Shown: piece after piece, positions 10,737 to 19,401 of the stretch | Layout: each line of letters opens with the position of its first letter | How positions within the stretch are numbered: the first letter of the stretch is position 1 | DNA from: an uncultured Actinomycetes bacterium | GTDB taxonomy: Bacteria; Actinomycetota; Actinomycetes; Nanopelagicales; Nanopelagicaceae | Reading direction: 5' to 3' | Assembly (NCBI GenBank): GCA_903907665.1 | Contig: CAIVOW010000231.1 | Location: 1 to 24,885 of the forward strand | DNA length: 24,885 bases | Program-made: the position numbers and the translations under genes | The notes under the pieces: generated by a model | Told to the model about the DNA's origin: nothing | What the model saw: only the letters and a program-made list of their open reading frames with translations | The model's database searches: none

Positions 10737-11359
10737 TTCGCCTCTTTCGATATTTTCAAACCAAGCTTTGACGGCTCGCCAGCTGATACACCTTCACCGG
10801 AAAGGCCATCTGAAATTCCAGCTAGGACAGCTGAGTTCTCTTTCCAAGTGCGAAGCGAATTAGGCCCACGTGTTGGTGCAGGTGGATTTCCGGCTTTCGC
10901 CGCATCAACAAAATCTTTAACACTTTGTGGAGTCTGATTGTCAAAGAACTCCCAATTGACCATAACTACTGGGGCATAGTCGCAAGCGGCGTTGCACTCA
11001 ATACGCTCAAGTGAAACTTTTCCATCTTTTGTAACTTCATCACTTTCAATTCCAAGATGTTCAGATACCGACTTATAAATCTCATCGCCGCCCATTACAG
11101 CGCACAAAGTATTTATGCACACGCCAACGTGATACTCACCAACAGGCTCAGTCTTATATTGAGTATAGAAAGTTGAGACTGCAGTTACTTCTGCAGTCTC
11201 TAGTTCAAGCTTCTTAGCGATGAGTTCAATTCCTTGTGAAGTGACATAGCCATCTAAGGACTGTACGAAATGTAGTAGCGGCATTACCGCAGATCGCTTC
11301 CGTGGATAACGAGCAATAATTGAATCCATTGTTAAAAGATTTTCGTGTGAATATGACAT
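10733..11359 (-). CDS. nuoE: NADH-quinone oxidoreductase subunit E (NuoE), [2Fe-2S]
   Basis: NuoE is the thioredoxin-like [2Fe-2S] subunit (cluster N1a) that packs on NuoF. It has 208 residues, slightly long for the family because of a hydrophilic C-terminal tail after about residue 165. The ligands are Cys81 and Cys86 (C-x4-C in GVCINTLCAVMGG) and Cys122 and Cys126 (C-x3-C in ECNAACDYAPV). The N-terminal helical segment (MPLLHFVQSLDGYVT) is typical. The start codon shares one base with the nuoD stop (TAATG). Confidence 0.96.
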   Translation of the reverse strand: MSYSHENLLTMDSIIARYPRKRSAVMPLLHFVQSLDGYVTSQGIELIAKKLELETAEVTAVSTFYTQYKTEPVGEYHVGVCINTLCAVMGGDEIYKSVSEHLGIESDEVTKDGKVSLERIECNAACDYAPVVMVNWEFFDNQTPQSVKDFVDAAKAGNPPAPTRGPNSLRTWKENSAVLAGISDGLSGEGVSAGEPSKLGLKISKEAK

Positions 11360-12693
11360 TAGCGATCAACACCTCCCATTACAGGATCAATTGATGCTAC
11401 CGATGCGATGACGTCAGCAATCATTCCGCCTTCACACATCGCTGCTGTGGCTTGAAGATTATTAAAAGAAGGTTCACGGAAATGAACTCGATATGGTCGT
11501 GTGCCACCGTCAGACACGGTATGAACTCCAGTCTCTCCTCGAGGAGATTCAACAGCTGCATAAGCCTGGCCAGCAGGAACTCGGAAACCTTCAGTAACAA
11601 TTTTAAAGTGATGGATGAGAGCTTCCATCGACTCTCCCATTATTTTGCGGATATGTTCAAGCGAGTTACCCATTCCATCTGGGCCAACAGACATCTGTGA
11701 TGGCCAAGCAATTTTCTTATCGGCAACCATAACTGGTGCGCCAGCAAGCTTCTCGAGATTATCGCAACACTGCTCGATGATGCGAAGTGATTGTTCGAGT
11801 TCGCCCATGCGAACGAGGAATCGTCCATATGCATCAGCGGTGTCGGCAGTGATCACATCAAAGTTGTAATTTTCATAACCAGAGTAAGGCTGGGACTTGC
11901 GAAGATCCCAAGGCATACCAGCGGCACGAAGAATCGGGCCAGTAATGCCAAGAGTCATGCAACCAGCTAAATCAAGATAACCAATATCTTTGGTTCGCTT
12001 CATCCAAATGGAATTTCCTACGAGCAACGTTTCATTATCTTTAAAATTCTTACGCATCTCTTTACATGCTTCACGAATGCGTGAAACTGATTCTTGTGGA
12101 ACATCCTGCGCTACTCCACCTGGACGGATATAGGCCATATTCATACGCAAACCAGATACTTCTTCAAAGATATCTAGAACTGTTTCGCGCTCTCGGAATG
12201 CGAAGAACATGGGTGTAATCGCGCCTAACTCAAGTCCACCAGTACCAAAACAGACCATATGCGAGGAGATGCGATTAAGTTCCATCATCAAGACGCGAAT
12301 AACTTGGGCGCGTTCTGGTATTTGTTCATGAATATCCAAAAGTTTCTCAACCGACATGCAATACGCAGTTTCATTAAAGATCGGCGCTAGGTAATCCATG
12401 CGAGTTACATATGTGACACCTTGTGTCCATGTGCGATATTCGGTGTTCTTCTCAATTCCGGTATGAAGATAACCAATTCCGCAACGAGCTTCTGTAACAG
12501 TTTCACCTTCTAGCTCAAGAATTAAACGCAATACTCCGTGCGTCGAAGGATGCTGAGGGCCCATGTTGACAACAACGCGTTCCTCTTTTGTTGCACCAAT
12601 CTCAGTAGATAAATCGCTCCAGTCGCCACCCGTTACGGAATAAACCCGACCTTCGGTGGTCTCTGTCGCAGAAGCGTATGGATCAAATGTCAT
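11359..12693 (-). CDS. nuoD: NADH-quinone oxidoreductase subunit D (NuoD), quinone site
   Basis: NuoD is the 49-kDa-type subunit of complex I, related to the large subunit of NiFe hydrogenases, and forms the quinone site with NuoB. It has 444 residues. The loop GPQHPSTHG (45-53) carries His48 and His52, and RMDYLAP carries Tyr101. The 49-residue spacing from the second His to Tyr equals that of the quinone-headgroup His/Tyr pair known in Thermus Nqo4. The four hydrogenase nickel ligands are not kept, as expected. nuoC and nuoD are separate genes here. The start overlaps the nuoC stop as ATGA. Confidence 0.97.
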   Translation of the reverse strand: MTFDPYASATETTEGRVYSVTGGDWSDLSTEIGATKEERVVVNMGPQHPSTHGVLRLILELEGETVTEARCGIGYLHTGIEKNTEYRTWTQGVTYVTRMDYLAPIFNETAYCMSVEKLLDIHEQIPERAQVIRVLMMELNRISSHMVCFGTGGLELGAITPMFFAFRERETVLDIFEEVSGLRMNMAYIRPGGVAQDVPQESVSRIREACKEMRKNFKDNETLLVGNSIWMKRTKDIGYLDLAGCMTLGITGPILRAAGMPWDLRKSQPYSGYENYNFDVITADTADAYGRFLVRMGELEQSLRIIEQCCDNLEKLAGAPVMVADKKIAWPSQMSVGPDGMGNSLEHIRKIMGESMEALIHHFKIVTEGFRVPAGQAYAAVESPRGETGVHTVSDGGTRPYRVHFREPSFNNLQATAAMCEGGMIADVIASVASIDPVMGGVDR

Positions 12694-13328
12694 TGGTAAC
12701 TCCTACGTTCACTAGGAGCTGGAAAAGTTGCGCCTTGGAATTCAATTGGAATTCCACCGAGTGGATAATCTTTTCGTTGCGGATGACCGACCCAATCATC
12801 TGGCATCAAGATACGAGTAAGTCCAAGATGGCCATCGAAAATAATTCCGAACATGTCAAAGGCTTCGCGTTCGTGCCAGTTATTACCTGCCCAAACTTCA
12901 ACGAGTGAAGGGATGTGTGGGTCAGCATCTGGTACCGAAACTTCTAAACGAACTCGACGATTATGTGTCATGGAAAGTAATGGATAGACCATATGTAATT
13001 CACGACCAACTTGATCTGGGTAATGCACTCCACTTACTCCAAGACACATTTCAAATTGTAATTTTGGATTATCGCGAAGATTCCGCGCGACCTCTTCCAA
13101 CTTTTCTCGCTTTACATGCAGCGTTAATTCACCGCGATAAACGACCACGGCCTCAATAGCTTCACTAAATTGCGGGTAAGCACGCTCTAAATCATCGGTA
13201 AGTTCATCGAAATAACTGCCATATGGGCGTTCAGATGAACCAGTCGATGCGCCAGTTTTAGCTAAGCCACCGAAACCTGAAGTGTCACCTGTGCCTTGAA
13301 CGCCAAACATTCCATCATCGTGCGTCAT
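12690..13328 (-). CDS. nuoC: NADH-quinone oxidoreductase subunit C (NuoC)
   Basis: NuoC is the 30-kDa-type peripheral subunit that stabilises the NuoB/NuoD/NuoI junction. It has 212 residues. The family signature [16 protein letters not shown] is near residues 150-167, followed by [21 protein letters not shown]. The N-terminus contains [16 protein letters not shown], a Gly-rich segment I recognise from actinobacterial NuoC. The start overlapping the nuoB stop (ATGA, 13328) fits the operon pattern. The ATG six codons downstream, at MFGV, is a plausible alternative. Confidence 0.96.
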   Translation of the reverse strand: MTHDDGMFGVQGTGDTSGFGGLAKTGASTGSSERPYGSYFDELTDDLERAYPQFSEAIEAVVVYRGELTLHVKREKLEEVARNLRDNPKLQFEMCLGVSGVHYPDQVGRELHMVYPLLSMTHNRRVRLEVSVPDADPHIPSLVEVWAGNNWHEREAFDMFGIIFDGHLGLTRILMPDDWVGHPQRKDYPLGGIPIEFQGATFPAPSERRSYQ

Positions 13329-13879
13329 GCAAGAAGCCCTTTATGCGCATGTGATGGTTGCGAAGCGAGCGCAGCAGCTTCTACCTCGCGGATAATTTGC
13401 TCACGATTTGAGCCTAGTTTTTCACTTCCAATTTGTTCGTGCAATTTAATAATTGCATTCATCAACATCTCTGGGCGTGGAGGACAACCTGGTAAGTAAA
13501 TATCTACGGGGACAATATGGTCAACGCCTTGAACGATGGCATAGTTATTAAACATTCCGCCAGAGGAAGCACACGCTCCCATAGAAAGTACCCACTTTGG
13601 CGCTGCCATTTGATCATAAATTTGACGCAAAACAGGGGCCATTTTATTTGAGACTCTGCCGGCCACGATCATGAGATCGGCTTGGCGAGGTGAAGCACGG
13701 AATACTTCCATTCCAAATCGTGACAAGTCATATTTTGCTGTTGTGGTCGCCATCATTTCAATCGCACAACATGCAAGTCCAAAAGTTGCGGGCCAAAGAG
13801 AATTCTTTCGCATATAGCCCGCGAGTTTCTCTACTGTTGTAAGTAGAAACCCGCTTGGTAATTTCTCTTCAATTCCCAT
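13325..13879 (-). CDS. nuoB: NADH-quinone oxidoreductase subunit B (NuoB), cluster N2
   Basis: NuoB holds the terminal [4Fe-4S] cluster N2, which reduces the quinone. It has 184 residues. The ligands are the adjacent pair Cys37-Cys38 ([10 protein letters not shown]), Cys103 ([10 protein letters not shown]) and Cys132 (LPGCPPRPE). The 66- and 29-residue spacings equal those of the Thermus protein. The start abuts the nuoA stop with no gap (TAA directly followed by ATG). Its C-terminus, after about residue 150, is hydrophilic and variable. Confidence 0.97.
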   Translation of the reverse strand: MGIEEKLPSGFLLTTVEKLAGYMRKNSLWPATFGLACCAIEMMATTTAKYDLSRFGMEVFRASPRQADLMIVAGRVSNKMAPVLRQIYDQMAAPKWVLSMGACASSGGMFNNYAIVQGVDHIVPVDIYLPGCPPRPEMLMNAIIKLHEQIGSEKLGSNREQIIREVEAAALASQPSHAHKGLLA

Positions 13880-14239
13880 TTAATCCCAATCCAATCCGCC
13901 GCGACGCCAAACATATGCATAAGCAACGAAGACAGTCAGGATGAAAATCATCATTTCCACGAGTCCAAATACACCGAGCTTGTCGAAGGTAACAGCCCAT
14001 GGGTAGAGAAAAACAATTTCAATATCGAAAACTATAAAAAGCATTGCGGTAAGGAAGTACTTCACTGGGAAGCGCCCGCCTCCGAATGCTTGCGGGGATG
14101 GTTCAATTCCACACTCATAAGCGTCGGCTTTTGCTCTGTTGTATCGCTTCGGTCCAGATACTGCGGCGGCGCCAACAGAGAAGACGGCGAAGCCAAAACC
14201 AATAGCGGCGATCGCAAGAATCGGGATATAAGGATTCAT
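13880..14239 (-). CDS. nuoA: NADH-quinone oxidoreductase subunit A (NuoA), first gene of nuo operon
   Basis: NuoA is a small three-helix membrane subunit beside the quinone tunnel. It has 119 residues. The conserved loop YECGIEPSP (about 41-49) and the acid-containing helix FIVFDIEIVFLYPWAV (about 68-83) are present, both strongly conserved in the family. It is the promoter-proximal gene of the 14-gene operon. A TAnnnT box (TAGACT) ends nine bases before its ATG, so the transcript is predicted to have almost no leader (see the promoter entry). Confidence 0.96.
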   Translation of the reverse strand: MNPYIPILAIAAIGFGFAVFSVGAAAVSGPKRYNRAKADAYECGIEPSPQAFGGGRFPVKYFLTAMLFIVFDIEIVFLYPWAVTFDKLGVFGLVEMMIFILTVFVAYAYVWRRGGLDWD

Positions 14240-14324
14240 GATGCCGCCAGTCTACGGGGCAATCGGTTGGGAAGGAATTTGGCGTGCGTCACATTGACTC
14301 ATATTGACCCAAATTTAGACACTT
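14240..14324 (-). promoter_or_regulatory. Predicted nuo operon promoter region
   Basis: This 85-base gap separates the menG stop from nuoA. On the minus strand TAGACT (14254-14249) fits the actinobacterial TAnnnT -10 consensus. A start six or seven bases further would fall at about 14242, three bases before the ATG, giving a nearly leaderless mRNA. No TTGACA-like -35 sits at 17-base spacing (the bases there read TTCCTT), so an activator may be needed. A tandem 10-bp repeat lies about 47-66 bases upstream of the predicted start. No hairpin terminator for menG is visible. This is prediction from sequence only. Confidence 0.45.
14289..14308. repeat. Tandem 10-bp direct repeat upstream of nuoA, possible activator site
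   Basis: On the plus strand TCACATTGAC (14289-14298) is followed directly by TCATATTGAC (14299-14308), differing at one base. The ten-base period places both copies on the same DNA face, as for two monomers of a transcription factor. Their place about 47-66 bases upstream of the predicted nuo start is typical for an activator. The regulator is unknown. Confidence 0.45.
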
Positions 14325-15032
14325 TTAGCGCTCTTTCCCCGGCTTATGGCCAATATGAATCGCGACAATTCCGAAAGTTAAGTCCTGCCAGCCAACTCTC
14401 TCCCAGCCTGCAGATTCCATTATGTGAGCTAGCCCCTTTTGATTCGGCCAGGCCTGAATGGACTGAGCCAAATAAACATAAGCATCGGGATTGGAGGCAG
14501 TTTTCTTTGCGATTACTGGAAGTGCCCCCATTAAATATTTCATGTAAATCAATCTCAATATTCGATTTGTGGGATGGCTAAATTCGACAACCACCATGCG
14601 GCCACCAGGTTTTACAACTCGAAGTGATTCTGCAAGAGCGGCTTTGGCATCGTTAGTATTTCGCAATCCAAATGAGATTGTTGCAACATCAAATTCATCG
14701 CTGCCAAAAGGTAACTTCAGCGCATCACCTTGAATAAAGGTAAGGCCGGGATTTCGCTTACGTCCTGCTTCAATCATTCCCTGTGAAAAATCCAGGGCGA
14801 CGACATCGGCCCCTGCATCAGCAAGCGGCCTGCTAGATGAGCCAGTCCCTGCGGCAATATCTAGAATTTTCATTCCTTTGGCGGGGTCAATGATTGACGA
14901 AGCCACTCTGCGCCAAGCTTTTGTTCGGTTGAGGCTAAGAAGGTCATTTATGAAGTCATAGCGTTTAGCGACATCATCAAACATCGCCGCGACTTCTTGA
15001 GGATCCTTATTTAGATCAGCTTTTTTACCCAC
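14325..15032 (-). CDS. menG: Demethylmenaquinone methyltransferase (MenG/UbiE family)
   Basis: MenG makes the last step of menaquinone synthesis, C-methylation of demethylmenaquinone with S-adenosylmethionine. With a GTG start at 15032 it has 235 residues and begins GKKADLNKDPQEVAAMFDDVA, which fits actinobacterial MenG N-termini. The frame is open to ATG 15107, but those 25 extra residues (MKWSAHCGC...) look non-homologous and would overlap the divergent bioY start. The SAM motif LDIAAGTGSSS is at about 57-67, a second motif GDALKLPF at 102-109, and the family marker FGLRN at 121-125. It lies just upstream of the nuo operon on the same strand, so the quinone maker sits next to its main consumer. 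Confidence 0.93.
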   Translation of the reverse strand: MGKKADLNKDPQEVAAMFDDVAKRYDFINDLLSLNRTKAWRRVASSIIDPAKGMKILDIAAGTGSSSRPLADAGADVVALDFSQGMIEAGRKRNPGLTFIQGDALKLPFGSDEFDVATISFGLRNTNDAKAALAESLRVVKPGGRMVVVEFSHPTNRILRLIYMKYLMGALPVIAKKTASNPDAYVYLAQSIQAWPNQKGLAHIMESAGWERVGWQDLTFGIVAIHIGHKPGKER

Positions 15033-15089
15033 GCGTACATTCTTCTCGGAGTACGCTTTATTCACAAATCCGGGAAGGAAACAGCCACA
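15033..15089. promoter_or_regulatory. Divergent menG / bioY intergenic region
   Basis: These 57 bases must serve both divergent genes. On the plus strand TACGCT (15052-15057) fits TAnnnT and would start bioY transcription near 15064. The bioY ATG has a good Shine-Dalgarno sequence (GGGAAGGAAA) about ten bases upstream. No -35 box is clear. For menG I see a GAGAAG that could bind the ribosome nine bases before the GTG, but no convincing -10. No biotin-regulator operator was recognised. Confidence 0.3.
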
Positions 15090-15674
15090 ATGAGCACTCC
15101 ACTTCAACCAACGCTTCGATACGCACTCATAACTAGAACTACCGCAGCAACCAATGTCGCACTCGCCCTCGCAGGAGTTGCATTCGTCTCGTTGATGGCC
15201 CAGCTCTCATTCCCGTTACCTGGCTCACCCGTTCCCTTTACCGGCCAAACTCTTGCAGTTCTCCTCCTAGGTACTGCTTATGGCGCCAATCTCGGTCTTG
15301 CCACAATCTCTCTTTATATTGCTATGGGCGTTGCGGGACTGCCGCTATTTACTCAAGGAACTCATGGCCTCTCGCATCTGACCGGTGCAACAGGTGGTTA
15401 CCTAGTTGGAATGGCCTGTGCATCATTTATCGCAGGCTATCTTGCTGAAAAGAAATATGATCAACGCTTCTCAACTGTCATACCAACAATGATTCTTAGT
15501 AACGTTGTAATTTTTACTTTCGGGCTACTGTGGCTTCAGCATGCAACGGGAAAAACATGGAGTTGGACCTTCGCACATGGATTTACGCCATTTATTGCTG
15601 GCGAAGCACTTAAAATTGCGATTGCAAGCACATCCTTGCCGGTTGTATGGAGATTCATTAGCCGCCTAAAGTAA
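15090..15674 (+). CDS. bioY: Biotin transporter BioY (ECF S component)
   Basis: BioY is the substrate-binding membrane component of the ECF biotin transporter. It can work with shared energising units (EcfA/EcfT) encoded elsewhere, and some BioY proteins have been reported to work alone. It has 194 residues, typical for the family, and about six hydrophobic segments. Recognisable family parts are PFTGQTLAVLLLG (49-61), GVAGLPLFTQG (80-90) and GATGGYLVG (99-107). No ecfA or ecfT lies beside it. It is followed after four bases by menF, so the two are probably co-transcribed although their functions differ. Confidence 0.93.
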   Translation: MSTPLQPTLRYALITRTTAATNVALALAGVAFVSLMAQLSFPLPGSPVPFTGQTLAVLLLGTAYGANLGLATISLYIAMGVAGLPLFTQGTHGLSHLTGATGGYLVGMACASFIAGYLAEKKYDQRFSTVIPTMILSNVVIFTFGLLWLQHATGKTWSWTFAHGFTPFIAGEALKIAIASTSLPVVWRFISRLK

Positions 15675-15678
15675 GGGC

Positions 15679-16908
15679 GTGGCCAACCGTATTACGACTG
15701 AGATTTTGGGTGAACTTCCCGTACTCAGCAAGCTAGCTACGACATCCCCACTATCGACTTCATGGATTCGTGGCGGTGATGGCTTAATTGGATTTGGTAT
15801 TTACAAATCTCATACAGTTACTGGGCCTAAGCGATTTACAGATGCATCTCAATGGTGGAGAAATGAACTTTCTCAATTAGACATTCATAACAACGTTCAT
15901 GGCAGCGGTACGGGCCCAATTCTTTTTACATCGTTCTCGTTTCTTGAATCAGAGAAGTCCGAATTAGTTATCCCACAAATAATTGTTGGTCGAAAAGGTG
16001 GCAAGTCTTGGATTACGTGGATTGGGGATTCTCAGCAACCTCAACTCGAAACACAAATCTCTGCGCAACAATCACATGCCCTTACTTGGGTTCCTGGATC
16101 ACTTAGTGAAGATGAGTGGAAAGGGCGCGTTTCACTTGCGGTTGAGCGAATTAAACGTGGTGAGCTGGAAAAAGTAGTTCTTGCCCGAGATATCAGCGCT
16201 CAGAGCAATGAGGTGATTAACCCACAAACGTTGATCCAAAGATTAGAAGCTGAATACCCAACTACCTGGGTATTTCTAGTTGAAAACTTAGTTGGTGCAA
16301 CACCTGAACTTCTTGTGCGCCTCAGTAAATCTTTAGTTACCTCGCGAGTACTCGCTGGAACCATTAGAAAAACCGGAGATGAGGCTAAAGATTTAGCTTT
16401 GGCTGCAACCCTGGCTAAATCATCTAAGGACCTTGAAGAACATGAATACGCGGTGAGATCTGTTGCAGAGGAGCTCGCACCATTTTGTTCTTCAACGAAT
16501 GTGCCTGAATCACCCTTTGTTTTACATCTATCCAATGTCATGCATTTAGCTACAGATGTCACGGGTGTAGTAAATGAATCAGCAACACCGGTGGATATGT
16601 TTACAGTGATCAAAGCGCTCCATCCTTCAGCGGCAGTATGTGGGACACCAACCGATATCGCTCGAGAAGTTATTAATGAAATTGAGAGCATGCACCGTGG
16701 CCGGTATGCAGGCCCTGTTGGTTGGATAGATGCTCGCGGTGATGGCGAAGTCGGAATAGCACTTCGATGCGGTGCGCTATCTAAGGATATGAAAAATATT
16801 CAACTTTTCGCCGGCTGCGGAATAGTCGCTGGCTCAATTGCCGAAGATGAACTAGCTGAAAGTCAGGCTAAATTAATGCCCATGCGCACAGCGCTCGCAA
16901 CTCTCTGA
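15679..16908 (+). CDS. menF: Isochorismate synthase (MenF)
   Basis: MenF converts chorismate to isochorismate, the entry step to menaquinone. It has 409 residues with a GTG start four bases after the bioY stop. The chorismate-binding domain fills the C-terminal 270 residues: VERIKRGELEKVVLARD (155-171) with the expected catalytic Lys165, RVLAGTIRKTGD (223-234), EEHEYAVRSV (253-262), the LHPSAAVCGTP motif (314-324), GRYAGPVGWIDARGDGE (341-357) and a Mg-site tail GCGIVAGSIAEDELAE. Isochorismate, rather than salicylate or anthranilate, is inferred from the surrounding men genes. The last 46 bases overlap the end of menD on the other strand. Confidence 0.93.
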   Translation: MANRITTEILGELPVLSKLATTSPLSTSWIRGGDGLIGFGIYKSHTVTGPKRFTDASQWWRNELSQLDIHNNVHGSGTGPILFTSFSFLESEKSELVIPQIIVGRKGGKSWITWIGDSQQPQLETQISAQQSHALTWVPGSLSEDEWKGRVSLAVERIKRGELEKVVLARDISAQSNEVINPQTLIQRLEAEYPTTWVFLVENLVGATPELLVRLSKSLVTSRVLAGTIRKTGDEAKDLALAATLAKSSKDLEEHEYAVRSVAEELAPFCSSTNVPESPFVLHLSNVMHLATDVTGVVNESATPVDMFTVIKALHPSAAVCGTPTDIAREVINEIESMHRGRYAGPVGWIDARGDGEVGIALRCGALSKDMKNIQLFAGCGIVAGSIAEDELAESQAKLMPMRTALATL

Positions 16909-18425
16909 TGCAATTCCTTTAAGACACGTGCATTCTCTTGGCGATCCGGTACCTCTACAAGAACAAAATGGAGCCCTTCGCGATGGAAAGTACGTTCTAA
17001 ATCACTAACCGTCTTTACTTTCTCAACTGAATATCCAAATCCTTTAATAATTGATTCGATATTGAGATTATGCGGCGTTCCAAAGACTCTTTCAAAACCT
17101 TGCACTCCTGCTTGTGGCAACGTTGAGAAAATTCCACCACCGTTGTTATCAATGATAAAAATTGTGTGATTCATCTGTTGCGTATTAACTAACGCCGATA
17201 AATCATGTAAAAATGTTAGATCTCCGAGTACTGAGTAGGTTCGCTCATAAACCGTTGAGATTCCAAATCCTGTTGAAATATTTCCATCAATTCCGGCAAG
17301 TCCCCGATTTGAAAAAACGTGTACGCCCTTTCGAGGTTCTGCAAATGCTTCCATATCGCGTACCGGCCTAGATGAGCCTATAAAAACTGCAGATTCTGTA
17401 GGCAAATTTTTTGCAATTGTCCTGGCAGCTAATTGCTCTGACCAATCTAACTCAATTGCCGTACGAGCTAATTCACCAGCAGATTTCCATTGCGCGACCC
17501 AAGTTTTATCTAACGTGGGCGCAGAAATTTCTGGAACGCTAAATAGAATATCGGTCGCTTCCCGCTTGGTATCAATTTCCTGCGCGCGAGGATCAACCAC
17601 GATAATATTTTTACATTGGGCAATATATGAATTTATGCTTCGAGAAAGTGTCGTTCTTCCAATAACAATTACTTGATCAGCTTTAAGGGATTCTCGTAAG
17701 TCTGCGTCAGCTAAGAAAAGTGCTGCATGTGGCACGGCTGTTGGGAACGATAAGGGATCTTCAGCGATAAGCGGAATTCCGGATTTTTCTACAACACTAC
17801 GCAAAAATTCTGTCGGCGCACCTGCGCGATCATGGCCAACAATAATTACTGAACGCGAAGCGGCTACAAGATCTCCACTTGTGGAAGCAATTTTTTCGAA
17901 TGTCTCAGGATGGATACCAGAGAGCCAATCTGATTCTTGCGTCGTACTGAGAAGTGGCTCATCAAATTGGATATTTAAATGAACTGGACCAGCTTGCAAC
18001 AGAGCAGAGCAATCAATAATTTCTGCTGTATCAATTGTTTGAATCGGAGCTAAAATTCCTGCCTGTAAAGTTGTTTGATTAGCACCAGTTTTGCGCAGAC
18101 GAGCCGGACGATCTGCGGTAATAAAAAGAATATTATTTCTTGAGTGGTATGCCTCTAACGCAGCTGGATGATAATTTGCTGCAGCAGTTCCGCTTGTGCA
18201 AATAACTGCCACATACTTGCCGCTAGCTTTTGCGATTCCAAGCGCATAAAAAGCAGCGCCCCGCTCATCAATACGTATATGGACTTCAATCAAGCCTTTG
18301 GCTTCGGCCTCATGAAGTGCAAGAGAGATAGGTGCGTTACGAGAGCCCGGGGATAGCACAAAATCACTAATACCTAACTCAATTAACTGTCGCACTATCG
18401 AGTGAGCAAGATGGGTTGCAATCAT
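16863..18425 (-). CDS. menD: SEPHCHC synthase (MenD)
   Basis: MenD is a thiamine-diphosphate enzyme joining isochorismate and 2-oxoglutarate to give SEPHCHC. From ATG 18425 it has 520 residues, slightly shorter than the usual 550 or so. Visible are SPGSRNAP (25-32), the catalytic glutamate Glu54 in RIDERGAAFYALGIAK, TSGTAAANYHPA (78-89), and the diphosphate/Mg site GDLTFLHD (401-408) with NNGGGIF (427-433). I chose this ATG because it overlaps the menC stop as TAATG and has GGGAGG about ten bases upstream. Two further in-frame ATGs (18434, 18443) lie inside menC. Confidence 0.95.
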   Translation of the reverse strand: MIATHLAHSIVRQLIELGISDFVLSPGSRNAPISLALHEAEAKGLIEVHIRIDERGAAFYALGIAKASGKYVAVICTSGTAAANYHPAALEAYHSRNNILFITADRPARLRKTGANQTTLQAGILAPIQTIDTAEIIDCSALLQAGPVHLNIQFDEPLLSTTQESDWLSGIHPETFEKIASTSGDLVAASRSVIIVGHDRAGAPTEFLRSVVEKSGIPLIAEDPLSFPTAVPHAALFLADADLRESLKADQVIVIGRTTLSRSINSYIAQCKNIIVVDPRAQEIDTKREATDILFSVPEISAPTLDKTWVAQWKSAGELARTAIELDWSEQLAARTIAKNLPTESAVFIGSSRPVRDMEAFAEPRKGVHVFSNRGLAGIDGNISTGFGISTVYERTYSVLGDLTFLHDLSALVNTQQMNHTIFIIDNNGGGIFSTLPQAGVQGFERVFGTPHNLNIESIIKGFGYSVEKVKTVSDLERTFHREGLHFVLVEVPDRQENARVLKELHQRVASAVRMGINLA

Positions 18426-19396
18426 TATTCCCATTCCTCCCACTCCCGAATAATTTCAACTACTCGATTCTTCCACCATTCTTGGCGCTCTTCACTCGCG
18501 CGATATTTCTCAATCAGGGCGAAATTAGGCTCCACGCGAGAAACTGCAAGTGAACCGGAGCGCGCGATAAGTGGTGGCTCGCAAATATCAGACTCTAGAA
18601 GCGCCACAGTCCCCAACCCGCACGCATAGTCGAGCTCTTCAAATGAGGCAGCTAACGCAAGAGAGTGTGAAATACCAATTCCTGTATCGAGCGCACTAGA
18701 TACAACTACGGCCAAGCCCGCTTCCCGAGCGATTTTATGCGCTTGCGCGAAACCTCCACTTGGGGCCCATTTAATTATGGCTATATCTGCCACGTTTTTG
18801 AGTTGAGAATGGTCACTTCCTAAGTGCTTGCGGATCGACTCATCTACCGCAATCTTCATAGGAATTTCGGATTTAAGTTTAGCTAAGTCAGTTAGTTCAG
18901 CACATGGTTGTTCGATATATTCAAATACTTTTCCAAAACGCAGATTAAAATCGTGCAAGTGAAGTAACGCTTCCTCAAGGCTCCACGAACCATTTACATC
19001 TAGGCGTATTTTTGCCTCTGGCAAAATATTAAGAGTTTCTTCAACTAATTCAGATCCAGATAAAAAATCATCAACCTTAATTTTGACAGTCGTAGTGCCT
19101 TCAAAACGCTTTAGTATTTCAGCAACATTATCAACCGGAACTTTTGGAAGTGTGGCATTGACGTGAATAGTGTCGCGATAAAGATGGGGCCATGGGCTAT
19201 TCGAAGCTTCTAGCGCCGCTCTCAACCACGCGTCAGATTCCTTTGGCCCATATTCAAGGAAAGGTGAAAACTCACTCCAACCATGTGAGCCTTTAAATAA
19301 TGCTACTTCGCGAATTTCAATTCCACGAAAGTCTGTGCGCGTAGGAATAGCGATAACAGTGAAGTCAGCAAATACATCTTCTGGAAAGTAATCCAT
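18425..19396 (-). CDS. menC: o-Succinylbenzoate synthase (MenC), enolase superfamily
   Basis: MenC dehydrates SHCHC to o-succinylbenzoate. It has 323 residues, like the compact proteobacterial and actinobacterial forms. The enolase-superfamily active site is complete: Lys105 and Lys107 in VKIKVDD, metal ligands Asp133 (RLDVNGSW), Glu162 (YIEQPC) and Asp185 (AVDES), and Lys209 in IIKW. The C-terminal strand region SALDTGIGISHSLALAA fits MenC. Its start is five bases after the menB stop and its stop overlaps the menD start, so menB-menC-menD form one operon. Confidence 0.94.
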   Translation of the reverse strand: MDYFPEDVFADFTVIAIPTRTDFRGIEIREVALFKGSHGWSEFSPFLEYGPKESDAWLRAALEASNSPWPHLYRDTIHVNATLPKVPVDNVAEILKRFEGTTTVKIKVDDFLSGSELVEETLNILPEAKIRLDVNGSWSLEEALLHLHDFNLRFGKVFEYIEQPCAELTDLAKLKSEIPMKIAVDESIRKHLGSDHSQLKNVADIAIIKWAPSGGFAQAHKIAREAGLAVVVSSALDTGIGISHSLALAASFEELDYACGLGTVALLESDICEPPLIARSGSLAVSRVEPNFALIEKYRASEERQEWWKNRVVEIIREWEEWE

Positions 19397-19401
19397 GATT
19401 G

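Noticed and set aside
14090..14581. 163-residue plus-strand frame across the nuoA-menG gap
   Set aside because: It is antisense to nuoA and menG over most of its length and crosses the nuo promoter region. No ribosome binding site or domain is seen.
15033..15107. Longer menG starting at ATG 15107
   Set aside because: The extra 25 residues do not resemble MenG N-termini and would overlap the divergent bioY start and its ribosome binding site. GTG 15032 gives the normal length.
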